Positions 35,522 to 43,234 of a DNA stretch of 51,278 bases are shown here, one piece after another (within the stretch, counting starts at the first letter, position 1; every line of letters starts with the position of its first letter). Both the position numbers and the translations under genes were made by a program. Location of the stretch: contig CALXOK010000009.1 of the NCBI GenBank assembly GCA_944390025.1, positions 1 through 51,278 on the forward strand, in the 5' to 3' direction. The DNA comes from an uncultured Spirochaetales bacterium. GTDB taxonomy: Bacteria > Spirochaetota > Spirochaetia > Sphaerochaetales > Sphaerochaetaceae. Under the pieces are notes generated by a model. The model made no database searches. It was not told the DNA's origin and saw only the letters and a list, made by a program, of their open reading frames with translations.

Positions 35522-35737
35522 ATGAAAGATACAATCATGATATCAATGAGACTGAACAGAAAAGTGAAAGAAGAAGCTGAGAAGATATTCTCGTCACTTG
35601 GTCTTACTCTCACAGCAGGAGTCAATCTCTATCTCAGTCAGGTTGTCATGCAGCAGAGGATTCCTTTTGCACTTACTCTCTCTGATGATGTCAAAGCTGA
35701 ACTTGCAGCAGATAGAGAAGCTGAATACAAGGCCTAA
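35522..35737 (+). CDS. RelB/DinJ-family antitoxin (orphan)
   Basis: A 71-residue protein with the DinJ N-terminus: IMISMRLNRKVKEEAEKIFS then SLGLTLTAGVNLYLSQVV, a ribbon-helix-helix dimerisation and DNA-binding domain. AAAGGAG sits eight bases before ATG 35522. The partner RelE/YafQ toxin gene should follow, but a tnpB gene starts 12 bp after the stop. It is thus an orphan antitoxin, its toxin probably lost to the insertion. Confidence 0.75.
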   Translation: MKDTIMISMRLNRKVKEEAEKIFSSLGLTLTAGVNLYLSQVVMQQRIPFALTLSDDVKAELAADREAEYKA

Positions 35738-35748
35738 GTATTATTTGT

Positions 35749-37023
35749 ATGAGCACTGAAAAGAACATCAAGATTGCGCAGTCAATGAAGGCGACACGGG
35801 AAAAGCGTGTAAGCCAGATCTGACGTGTCTTTCAGTGCAAGATACAGAGGAACAAGCTCTCTGCAAGGCAGAAGGAAGAGCTGAAGATGCTCTTCGTCGA
35901 AGGCAAGTGGTGTTACAATGCCATCCTGAATTTTGGAGAAACCTCTTCAATATTTGATTACGACACAAAGTCGAAGAAGGTTGTCCACAAGGATAAGGAC
36001 GGCAATGACATCGAATGCGAGTATGCCTATCTTCCCCAGTCGTTGAGGCAGACGATACACACCCAGATAAAGAACTCCATAAGGGTGCTTGCTGTAAGGA
36101 AGAAGAAAGGGCTGAAGGTCGGTCCTTTGAAATACATCAGTGAGCTGAAGGCGCTTGAGTTCAAGCAGTATGGTGTGACGCACAAGATTCCCAGAATGAA
36201 CCGCATAAAGCTCCAGGGAATCAAAGGACTCATCAAGGTGAACGGGATGGACCAGTTTCTTGACAATCCGGATTATGAGATTGCGAATGTGAAGCTTCTC
36301 AATAAGCCTGATGGATATTACATAGCCGTCACCTGCTGGATTGACAAAGATAAGGTTGAATCAAAGCACAAGAACAATAAGGTCATCGGTGTTGATTTCG
36401 GCATCAAGACCGACTTCACCACATCGGATGGAGAGAAGATACATGCAGCGGTGCAAGAAAGTGAGCGTATTAAAAGGCTTCAGAAGAAGCTTGCCCGGCA
36501 GGTCAAAGGCTCAAGGCGCTATGCACGTACTCTCCATCTGATAAGGGTTGAATACCAGAAGATGACAAACTGCAAGGATGACCTTGCGAACAAGATCGTG
36601 GCGAGACTTGTGAAGAACAGGACAGTGGTCATTCAGGATGAGATGCTCACCCACTGGCATAAAGGATGGTTTGCTGGACATGTCCAGCATTCAGTCCTTG
36701 GCAGGGTAAAAAGTGATCTCATGATGAGGGATGATGTCGTAGTTCTCAACAAGGCGGTACCGAGTACAAAATTCTGTCCTCATTGCGGGAAGCTGAACAG
36801 CCTTTCCCTTAAGGACAGGGTCTATCGTTGTGACTGTGGTGCTGATGAGATGGACAGGGATGTCCATGCCGCACGCAACATGATCTGGTTCTATGAAAAC
36901 AATGTAGGTGTGGGACGCACCGAAACAAGCGCACCTGAGATCCGCAGAGCAATTGAAAAGGCCTTCATAAAAGGCAATCTCGGTTGTCATGGACCGTTGA
37001 AGGGCGAAGCTTCCACCTTTTAA
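35749..37023 (+). pseudogene. tnpB: TnpB RNA-guided nuclease of an IS200/IS605-type element, one nonsense codon
   Basis: The frame from ATG 35749 encodes MSTEKNIKIAQSMKATREKR, then an in-frame TGA at 35821 (codon 25), then RVFQCKIQRNKLSARQKEEL and the rest to 37023. Relatives as I recall them have Cys at that position, so TGC/TGT to TGA is likely. RuvC residues are intact: Asp in VIGVDFGIKTD, Glu in VVIQDEML, Asp in EMDRDVHAARN, plus the zinc finger CPHC...CDCG. Restart at ATG 35887 could give 378 residues lacking the N-terminal strand. No Y1 transposase (TnpA) is nearby. Confidence 0.8.
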
Positions 37024-37038
37024 GGTGGTGGTAGTTCA
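37013..37038 (+). mobile_element. Right end of the tnpB element
   Basis: Hairpin CCACCTT-TT-AAGGTGG (37013-37028) overlaps the tnpB stop and is followed by TGGTAGTTCAC. HipA-coding sequence resumes at about 37040, placing the element boundary near 37038. In this family the transcript across the tnpB 3' end and this hairpin is the TnpB guide RNA scaffold, so an omega/reRNA is expected over roughly 36900-37038. Confidence 0.65.
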
Positions 37039-37039
37039 C

Positions 37040-37189
37040 TATGGAGAACACTCCACATCAGTATGTGGTAAGGGAAAAAATATAACTGATGACGACCTCA
37101 GGCGGCTTGCAGATGAAGCCGGGCTGGACTCTGGACGGAGAGAGGAGATTCTGAAAGATGTCAATGCAGCATGCCGGACTGTGTGTTGA
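37040..37189 (+). pseudogene. hipA: HipA toxin, C-terminal stub
   Basis: An open frame without start reads YGEHSTSVCGKGKNITDDDL, then RRLADEAGLDSGRREEILKD and VNAACRTVC before TGA at 37187. The GKGKNIT-DDL-LA-EAGL pattern is that of HipA C-termini. It begins directly after the transposon right end, so it is the other side of the hipA gene opened at 34735. Confidence 0.65.
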
Positions 37190-37278
37190 CAACTTCTTTG
37201 TTTTTTGAGGGGCTGTAGTATTGCGGAAAGTCCTCTCTCTGGTCAGTCATGAGGGTTCTCTGCAAGCGTATGAAGAGT

Positions 37279-38550
37279 TCATGGGCAGAGACAGCCGACA
37301 GGAACGACAATAACACCGTCCGGCCTCTGGTATGCTACAGGAGAAACTCCTGTCAGAACCATCATGAATGATGGGGCTGGCATTTTCCCCGTATCAATCT
37401 TCTGAGCCAGTTTCTTCAAGGTTTTTGCTCCATGTTCGATTGCAGTCTGTCCTCCGATTTTAACTTCAATCAATCCATATTCCCCGTTTCTGAGGTGCAC
37501 TACGGCATCGCATTCAAGATTGTTCTTGTCCCGGTAATGGAAAACATCGCCATCCAGAGGCTGACAGTAAACCCTGAGATCCCGGATGCAGAGATTCTCG
37601 AATACAAAGCCGAAAGTATTCATGTCTGCAATAAGATCATCCGGACCTGCTCCAAGACTGGCGGCTGCCAGGGATGGATCTGTGAAATACCTGGTAGGTG
37701 AGGTTCTTAAAGCGGTTTTTGACCTGAGGTTCGGATTCCATGCTGCCATGTCCTCGATGACAAATGTATTTGTGAGCCGTTTGTGATAATTCAGGGCAGT
37801 ATGCTCAGAGAATGCAGTATCAGTAAGATTGCTGCTTAAAGTGGAGAGTGTAATCTGGGAACCTGTATTGCGTGCATAGGATATGAGAAACTGTTTCATC
37901 AGGACAGGACTGACAGAGCCTCCATCAGAGGTGGTGATGTCAGATGCTGTAACAGCATCGATATATTCTCTGGCAATCTGCAGAGCAGAGTTCCTGCTCC
38001 TGCCGGCTTCGCAAGCTCTGGGCCATCCTCCTCTGCAGGCAAGAAAGGCAAGTTCATCAATTCTTATTGGACTTTCTCCTGTGACATCAAGATTCCCTTC
38101 AAACAGCTTTCTGAGGCTCACCTGGTTACTTGAGTTGCCGGATTCAGAAAGAGTCATCGGACGCATGAACAGACGTGCAATCTGTCCTGTACCGCTATGA
38201 TGCCTGTTCCCATCTTCCGGAGGTGTTACGGAGCCTGTTATTATGAACTGACCATCTTCTCCCCGTCTGTCAACAGTGAAACGGATTGCATCCCATAAGG
38301 AAGGAACCAGCTGCCACTCATCAATCAGTCTTGGCACATCACCATCCAGAAGCCTTGAAGGACTATGTTCTGCCATTGCCCTGTAACTCTCCCCGGACTC
38401 AGGACCATCAAGGTAAACAACGCTTTTTGCGAACTGTTTCGATGTGGTGGTTTTTCCGCACCATTTTGCGCCTTTCACATAAACCGCACCCATCGTTTCC
38501 AGTTTAAGAGAAAAGAGAGAATCAACAACTCTTGGGATATATTCTTTCAT
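37279..38550 (-). CDS. COG1373 AAA+ ATPase with DUF4143 domain (copy 2)
   Basis: A 423-residue paralogue of the gene at 32737, recognisably similar along its length: Walker A GAKWCGKTT (27-35), Walker B VPRLIDEWQLVP, FIITGSVTPP, AAWNPNLRSKTALRTSPTRY and the nuclease-like HYRDKNNLECDAVVHLRNG then YGLIEVKIGG. ATP-dependent remodelling linked to a PD-(D/E)XK-like domain is inferred; no substrate is known. The 89 bp between hipA debris and its stop hold nothing recognisable. Upstream lie three or four repeats with the AGTTGGC core. Confidence 0.85.
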   Translation of the reverse strand: MKEYIPRVVDSLFSLKLETMGAVYVKGAKWCGKTTTSKQFAKSVVYLDGPESGESYRAMAEHSPSRLLDGDVPRLIDEWQLVPSLWDAIRFTVDRRGEDGQFIITGSVTPPEDGNRHHSGTGQIARLFMRPMTLSESGNSSNQVSLRKLFEGNLDVTGESPIRIDELAFLACRGGWPRACEAGRSRNSALQIAREYIDAVTASDITTSDGGSVSPVLMKQFLISYARNTGSQITLSTLSSNLTDTAFSEHTALNYHKRLTNTFVIEDMAAWNPNLRSKTALRTSPTRYFTDPSLAAASLGAGPDDLIADMNTFGFVFENLCIRDLRVYCQPLDGDVFHYRDKNNLECDAVVHLRNGEYGLIEVKIGGQTAIEHGAKTLKKLAQKIDTGKMPAPSFMMVLTGVSPVAYQRPDGVIVVPVGCLCP

Positions 38551-38591
38551 GTTTATAGTCTGACTTATAATTCCTGTTAATGCAAGAGATA

Positions 38592-38662
38592 AGTTGCCTG
38601 AAATGGGGCAGTTGGCTGTATTTCGATGGGGTAGTTGGCCGTATTCCGATGAGGCAGTTGGC
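38592..38662 (-). repeat. Three 23-bp tandem repeats upstream of ATPase copy 2
   Basis: AGTTGGC begins at 38610, 38633 and 38656, exactly 23 bp apart; surrounding bases are also conserved (GGGG-AGTTGGC-GTATT-CGATG). A degenerate fourth core, AGTTGCC, is at 38592. The array is 40-115 bp before the start codon. The same core and same spacing precede ATPase copy 1, although the remaining bases differ. Confidence 0.9.
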
Positions 38663-38671
38663 TGAAAAGAA

Positions 38672-38700
38672 GAAGGCCTTCCTCATCGAGAAAGACCTTC
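38672..38700 (-). terminator. Rho-independent terminator of galE
   Basis: On the minus strand GAAGGTCT (38700-38693) pairs with AGGCCTTC (38679-38672) with one mismatch, followed by TTCTTTTC. It lies 25 bp after the galE stop and separates it from the repeat array. Confidence 0.6.
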
Positions 38701-38725
38701 CTGCAGTTCTTTTGTCTGGATAACG

Positions 38726-39718
38726 TCAGACTTCTTTTCCCTGAGCCTTGAGGTTTGCCTTGTAGACATTCCAGGTTGAGGAGATGATTGTATCCAGGTC
38801 AGAGTAGCGTGCCTTCCATCCGAGAAGGTCGTATGCCATCTTGCTTGTGGCGACAAGCTTGGCCGGGTCGCCCGGGCGGCGTGCCACGATTTCAGCAGGA
38901 ATCGGCTTGCCTGTGATTCTCCTTGAAGCCTCGACAATCTGCTTGACGGACAGTCCTGTCTCAGAACCGAGTCCGATGATGAGATCCTTGTTCTCCTTCA
39001 TGATGTAGTCAGCAGCCTTGACATGTGCGTCTGCAAGGTCTGTGACGTGGACGTAGTCCCTGACTCCTGTTCCGTCGATTGTGTCATAGTCATCACCGAA
39101 GATGAGGACCTTGTCTCTCATGCCGGCTGCGGCTTCCATGACAACAGGAATGAGGTTTGCAGGATTCTTCTCAAGACCGAGCATTCTTCCCTCGACATCA
39201 TAGCCTGCTGCATTGAAGTAGCGGAGAGCTGCGAAGCGCAGGTTCTTGAGCTTTGAATACCATTTGAGGTTCTCCTCGATGCAGAGCTTTGTATAGCCGT
39301 AGTAGTTCTCCGGATTGGTCGGATGCTTTTCGTCAATAGGAAGATACTGAGGCTCGCCGAATGTTGCGGCAGAGGAGGAGAGGATGAAGTTCATGCATCC
39401 TGCCTTCACGCACTCTGTGATGACTATGAGAGCTCCTGTGATGTTGTTCTCACTGTATTTCTCCGGCTTGACCATGCTCTCTCCTGCAGCCTTGAATGCG
39501 GCAAGGAAGACTGCGCAGTCCCATCCTTCTGAGAGAACCTCCCTGACTCTTTCCCTGTCGAGGATGTCGCCAAGGTAGAACTTCGCCTTGTCTGAGACAT
39601 TGCTTCTCAGACCGGAAGAAAGGTTGTCAAAGATACCGACCTCGTCGCCTCTGTCAAGGAAGGCCATTGATACGTGCGTTCCGATATAGCCGGCACCGCC
39701 GAATAAAAGTACTTTCAT
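38726..39718 (-). CDS. galE: UDP-glucose 4-epimerase
   Basis: A 330-residue NAD-dependent epimerase interconverting UDP-glucose and UDP-galactose. It has GGAGYIGTH at the N-terminus, FILSSSAATFGEP, YYGYTKLCIEE (Tyr-x3-Lys), ALRYFNAAGYD and DGTGVRDYVHVTDLADAH. An AGGAG ribosome site precedes ATG 39718. It is downstream of the phosphohexomutase gene with 26 bp between, so they are probably co-transcribed for cell-surface polysaccharide precursors. Confidence 0.93.
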   Translation of the reverse strand: MKVLLFGGAGYIGTHVSMAFLDRGDEVGIFDNLSSGLRSNVSDKAKFYLGDILDRERVREVLSEGWDCAVFLAAFKAAGESMVKPEKYSENNITGALIVITECVKAGCMNFILSSSAATFGEPQYLPIDEKHPTNPENYYGYTKLCIEENLKWYSKLKNLRFAALRYFNAAGYDVEGRMLGLEKNPANLIPVVMEAAAGMRDKVLIFGDDYDTIDGTGVRDYVHVTDLADAHVKAADYIMKENKDLIIGLGSETGLSVKQIVEASRRITGKPIPAEIVARRPGDPAKLVATSKMAYDLLGWKARYSDLDTIISSTWNVYKANLKAQGKEV

Positions 39719-39744
39719 ATTTTTTTCTTCTCCTTCTGTTTTTG

Positions 39745-41100
39745 CTATTTGAATCTGTTTATTATACCGCCGATTTCATCCATGCGCTGTTTCAATAATA
39801 CATCATCTTGCGCTTCACATACTATCCTGAGATAAGGCTCGGTGTTGCTTTTTCTCACATTGAACCACCAGGTGGGGAATTCAATCCTCTTTCCATCGAA
39901 ATCCATGACACATACCGGCTTGTCGTTGGTTATGAACCTGTCACAAAGAGCCCCGATTGCCTCGTCCTTGGCATCCAGACGGAAGTTCACTTCTCCGCTG
40001 TTGGCATAGCGCACGATTGTCTTCATGAAATCAGAAAGGGTCTTTCCTTCTTTCTTCAGCTCGGCCACGACAGAAAGCACAATCAGGGAAGCAAGAATGC
40101 CTGAGTCACAGTTTCCGAAGTCCTGGAAATAGTAGTGCCCGGCAAGCTCTCCGCCGAAGATTCCCTTGATCTCACGAATCTTCAGCTTCGCGTAGGCGTG
40201 TCCGACCTTCCAGGTGGTCACATCAAAGCCCAGAGAAGAAAGATACTCGGATGTCGATTTGCTTGTCCTTATATCGACAAGGGCGGCACCTGTCCTTCCT
40301 TTCCTGCTGTAGTAGTAGCCGATTAGGGCTGTGATGTAGTCCGGCTGGATGAAACATCCCTTCTCGTCGGTGAACATGACACGGTCCGCGTCCCCGTCGT
40401 AGATAACACCCACATCGCTTTTCTCAGCCTTCACGGCATCCATGAGCTGCTGGCAGTTCTTCACTTCCAGCGGATTGGGCTCATGAGCGGGGAAGGAGCC
40501 GTCAAGCGTGTCATTGAGGTATGTGATGTTGTTTTCATAATCGCTGAGGATATCCTTGATAACCACGTTTGACATTCCGTTGGAAGTGTCGATTGTAATC
40601 TTCAGCCCTGACAGGTCGGGAACATAGGAGCGCTGGTAATCAGTGTAGATGGTTTTGAATGAGGTGTAATCGAGAATCTTTCCCTTCTTCTCAGATGGTG
40701 TGATCACATCGTCATTCACCATTCTCTCAAGATCCTTCAGGCCGCTGTCGCCTCCGACAGGGAGTGCGTCAGTCCGGCTGATTTTAAGCCCGTTGTACTC
40801 AGGCGGGTTATGGCTTGCAGTAATCTGGACGGAAGCATCCGCCTTGTAGTGCCGGGTCGCATAGTAGACCATCGGGGTCGTGCAGAGGCCGAGATTCCAT
40901 ACGTCAGCTCCTGCATCCGTTATTCCCTTTGTCAGGGCCTCATAAATCTCGTCGCTTGAAAGACGCACGTCACGTCCGACAAGCACGTGGTCAGTCTTGA
41001 GCAGAGAAACAAGGAAATAACCGATTTTATAGACGGTATCCTTGTTGAAATCCTTATTGTAGATTCCTCTGATATCGTAAGCTTTAAATGCTCCTGCCAT
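39745..41100 (-). CDS. manB: Phosphomannomutase/phosphoglucomutase
   Basis: A 451-residue alpha-D-phosphohexomutase moving phosphate between C6 and C1 of mannose or glucose. The four motifs are present: phosphoserine loop TASHNPPEYNG, metal loop DGDADRVMF, sugar loop GGELAGHYYF and phosphate site RKSNTEPYLR. The N-terminus FKAYDIRGIY is typical of ManB. AGGAG precedes the ATG. Its 5' end overlaps the hypothetical gene by 17 bp. Sugar specificity cannot be read from the sequence. Confidence 0.9.
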   Translation of the reverse strand: MAGAFKAYDIRGIYNKDFNKDTVYKIGYFLVSLLKTDHVLVGRDVRLSSDEIYEALTKGITDAGADVWNLGLCTTPMVYYATRHYKADASVQITASHNPPEYNGLKISRTDALPVGGDSGLKDLERMVNDDVITPSEKKGKILDYTSFKTIYTDYQRSYVPDLSGLKITIDTSNGMSNVVIKDILSDYENNITYLNDTLDGSFPAHEPNPLEVKNCQQLMDAVKAEKSDVGVIYDGDADRVMFTDEKGCFIQPDYITALIGYYYSRKGRTGAALVDIRTSKSTSEYLSSLGFDVTTWKVGHAYAKLKIREIKGIFGGELAGHYYFQDFGNCDSGILASLIVLSVVAELKKEGKTLSDFMKTIVRYANSGEVNFRLDAKDEAIGALCDRFITNDKPVCVMDFDGKRIEFPTWWFNVRKSNTEPYLRIVCEAQDDVLLKQRMDEIGGIINRFK

Positions 41101-41560
41101 TTTCTTCTCCTGTGAGTTTTATCAATGCTTTTGGTTCAATGAGTTCGAAGTAGTAAATCCTTCCATCATCAAGCACGACCTGCGTGACAAGCGGGAAGAG
41201 TATGCGAGAGAATCTGCCAGCGGGGGAAAGCGGAACGCGGCTTGCGGCACGGCTGCTGCTCTCGGCCTGGCTCTTTCTCACGACAGATATGGATTTTATG
41301 CTTTCCTTCGGGAAGATGATGGAATATTTCTCATACTTCGGCCGGTTCTTCTGCCTTATCGTGTAGCCCAGTATCTGGGGAAGGCGCTCGAAATCCTCGG
41401 CATAGAACCTTCCGTCCTCAAGTGCGCATAAGAATACGCCGTATTCCCTTATCTGTCCCTCGCTTGAACCGAACCATGTGGCGAAGGTCCTCCAGGTTAT
41501 CCTGCTGCCCAGACGGGTCTCCAGCTCCTTTATGAATTCTGCTGCTTCAGCGTATTCCAA
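41084..41560 (-). CDS. Conserved-looking hypothetical protein, 158 residues
   Basis: A soluble protein with no signal peptide or membrane segment. The N-terminal part (ITWRTFATWFGSSEGQIREY) resembles a helix-turn-helix or helical bundle. The middle is a strand-rich KYEKYSIIFPKESIKSI, and a C-terminal VVLDDGRIYYFELIEPKALI follows. I do not recognise a family. It is co-transcribed with and overlaps manB by 17 bp and is divergent from the methyltransferase gene 44 bp away. Confidence 0.6.
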   Translation of the reverse strand: MEYAEAAEFIKELETRLGSRITWRTFATWFGSSEGQIREYGVFLCALEDGRFYAEDFERLPQILGYTIRQKNRPKYEKYSIIFPKESIKSISVVRKSQAESSSRAASRVPLSPAGRFSRILFPLVTQVVLDDGRIYYFELIEPKALIKLTGEENGRSI

Positions 41561-41587
41561 TTCCTCTGTCCTTTAATTCCGTTTTCC

Positions 41588-41593
41588 TATAAT
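41588..41593 (+). promoter_or_regulatory. TATAAT box just before the methyltransferase start
   Basis: A perfect TATAAT ends 11 bases before ATG 41605 and no Shine-Dalgarno sequence is present. Transcription would begin about four bases before the ATG, giving an almost leaderless mRNA. The -35 position (TCTGTC) is weak. Confidence 0.5.
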
Positions 41594-41604
41594 ATTACTG
41601 AACA

Positions 41605-43185
41605 ATGCGCGAGTATGAAAAGAAAGATTTTTCCAAATTGCTGAAAAAAGGTGCCCTGGAAGGCCGCCGCTGGATGCGCCAGACTGACAGCGAGGCTGTC
41701 AGAATATATGACAGGAATCTTGAGTCCGTTCCTGTCACTGTGGAGCTTTACGGCAGGTGGGCCAGAGTTGTCGATTACAGTCCTGAGGGCCTTGACGAGA
41801 GGACCCGTGAGGAAGTCATTGACCTTGTAAGCCGAATGGTCTATGTCGAGAAGGACATGATTATCTGGCAGTACCGCAAGAAGAGGGAAGGCCTTGAGCA
41901 GCATTCGCTTGTAAGTGACAAGAAGGTGGAAGTGGATGTGAAGGAGCACGGTCTTGTCTTCAGGGTCGACCTGACAAGCCATATCGACACAGGACTCTTT
42001 TTAGATCATGCCCTGACGAGGGAATATGTGCGCTCAATAAGCGCAGGGATGAGAGTGCTCAATCTCTTCTCCTATACAGGAAGCTTCTCAGTCTACGCCG
42101 CATCAGGGGGAGCTGAGAGTGTCACCAGCGTGGATATGGCCAACACATACTGCGCCATTGCCCGTGAGAACCTGAAAGCTAACGGTTTTCTTGATGAGGA
42201 GCGCTATCCTGTCGTTGCATCTGATGCGCTTGCCTTCATCGATGAGGCCGTGAAGAGGAAAGATGTCTATGACATTGTCATATTCGATCCTCCGAGTTTT
42301 TCCAACTCACACAGAATGGAGCATCCCTTTGACGTGAAGAAGGATTACCTGAAGTGCATTGGAAAGCTTTCCAGAATCATGTCGGACCATGCTCTCTTGA
42401 TTTTTTCAACCAATTCAAGTACGTTCGCACTCGACAAAGGCTCGCTCAAGCGCTCTTTCAGGATTGCCGAGATGACACAGGAGCTTTCTCCTGTCGGTTT
42501 TGTACGCTCACGCGGAGGTGCGAGCAGGGTATGGGTTCTGGAACGGCTTTCCGTCTTTGACGGCAAGGCATCCGGTTGGAAAAGGGATATCAGATACATT
42601 AGGGATAGAAAAGTGAAAGCAGTCAGAGATGAGGATTTTGACATTCTCGCCCAGTCCTTCCAGGAAGCAGGTGAGAGGGAGAAAGCTGAGTTCAAAAGAG
42701 AAGAAAGGCGTGAGTACAGCAGAAAGCCTTCTTTTGACAGACCTCAGCGCCGCTATGAAGATGATGAGCGTCCGCGCCGCCGTTACGATGACGAGGAGCG
42801 AGCCCGCAGGCGTTATGAGGATGATGATCGGCCTCGCCGCCGTTATGATGATGAGGAGCGTCCACGCCGCCGCTATGAGAATGACGACAGGCCCCGCCGC
42901 TCTTATGACAGGCCCCGCAGTCAGGGTTATGGCAGGCAGACGAGAGGCGATGATGAGAGATCTTACCGCCCCAGAAGAGACTCCTACTTCCGTGATGATG
43001 ACACAAGAGAGCGTGAAGACAGGCCTTACCGTCACAGTGATGATGACAGGCGTCCTTCTTACAGCCGTGCCCAGTCCCATTCCTACGACAAGTCACGCCG
43101 CGAGAGAAAGCCAGTCAGACCTTATGGTTATGACAATATAAGGAAAAGCCGGGACAGAAGAGAAACATCCTCTGACGAGGAGTGA
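41605..43185 (+). CDS. RlmI-like class I SAM-dependent methyltransferase with Arg/Asp-rich repeat tail
   Basis: A 526-residue protein. Residues 1-370 match the RlmI/YccW rRNA cytosine-C5 methyltransferase layout: a PUA-like N-terminus, VLNLFSYTGSFSVYAASGGA (SAM loop), VTSVDMANTYCAIARENLKA and DIVIFDPPSFSNS. The catalytic Cys expected in m5C enzymes is not obvious. Residues about 372-526 are a disordered, highly charged extension with five decapeptide repeats of the type RRYDDEERPR, then Arg/Ser/Tyr/Asp-rich sequence. Normal members end near 390-400, so this tail is extra and may bind RNA or ribosomes. Confidence 0.8.
   Translation: MREYEKKDFSKLLKKGALEGRRWMRQTDSEAVRIYDRNLESVPVTVELYGRWARVVDYSPEGLDERTREEVIDLVSRMVYVEKDMIIWQYRKKREGLEQHSLVSDKKVEVDVKEHGLVFRVDLTSHIDTGLFLDHALTREYVRSISAGMRVLNLFSYTGSFSVYAASGGAESVTSVDMANTYCAIARENLKANGFLDEERYPVVASDALAFIDEAVKRKDVYDIVIFDPPSFSNSHRMEHPFDVKKDYLKCIGKLSRIMSDHALLIFSTNSSTFALDKGSLKRSFRIAEMTQELSPVGFVRSRGGASRVWVLERLSVFDGKASGWKRDIRYIRDRKVKAVRDEDFDILAQSFQEAGEREKAEFKREERREYSRKPSFDRPQRRYEDDERPRRRYDDEERARRRYEDDDRPRRRYDDEERPRRRYENDDRPRRSYDRPRSQGYGRQTRGDDERSYRPRRDSYFRDDDTREREDRPYRHSDDDRRPSYSRAQSHSYDKSRRERKPVRPYGYDNIRKSRDRRETSSDEE
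42748..42900 (+). repeat. 30-bp in-frame tandem repeats encoding RRYDDEERPR
   Basis: Five consecutive 10-codon units (RRYEDDERPR, RRYDDEERAR, RRYEDDDRPR, RRYDDEERPR, RRYENDDRPR) lie inside the methyltransferase gene. Copies differ at synonymous and conservative sites, so the protein pattern is kept while the DNA drifts. Copy number could vary by slippage in 30-bp steps without frameshift. Confidence 0.9.
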
Positions 43186-43203
43186 GTTTTCTCCTTCAGA
43201 AGA

Positions 43204-43234
43204 TGACGTCTCAGTCCTGGTGGCTGAGGCGTCA
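43204..43234. terminator. Hairpin between the convergent methyltransferase and ATPase genes
   Basis: An 11-bp stem, TGACGTCTCAG (43204-43214) with CTGAGGCGTCA (43224-43234), one G-T pair, has loop TCCTGGTGG. It lacks a T-run, and its right arm overlaps the ATPase stop. It is probably a shared terminator. Confidence 0.5.

Noticed and set aside
35821..35823. TGA in tnpB as selenocysteine or reassigned codon
   Set aside because: No SECIS-like structure was seen and TGA is used as a normal stop elsewhere; a point mutation of a Cys codon is simpler.
37190..37278. Additional gene between hipA debris and ATPase copy 2
   Set aside because: No frame with a start or recognisable sequence was found.
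42692..43096. His-rich minus-strand frame
   Set aside because: It is the antisense of the Arg/Asp repeat tail; the GC-rich repeat keeps several frames open.
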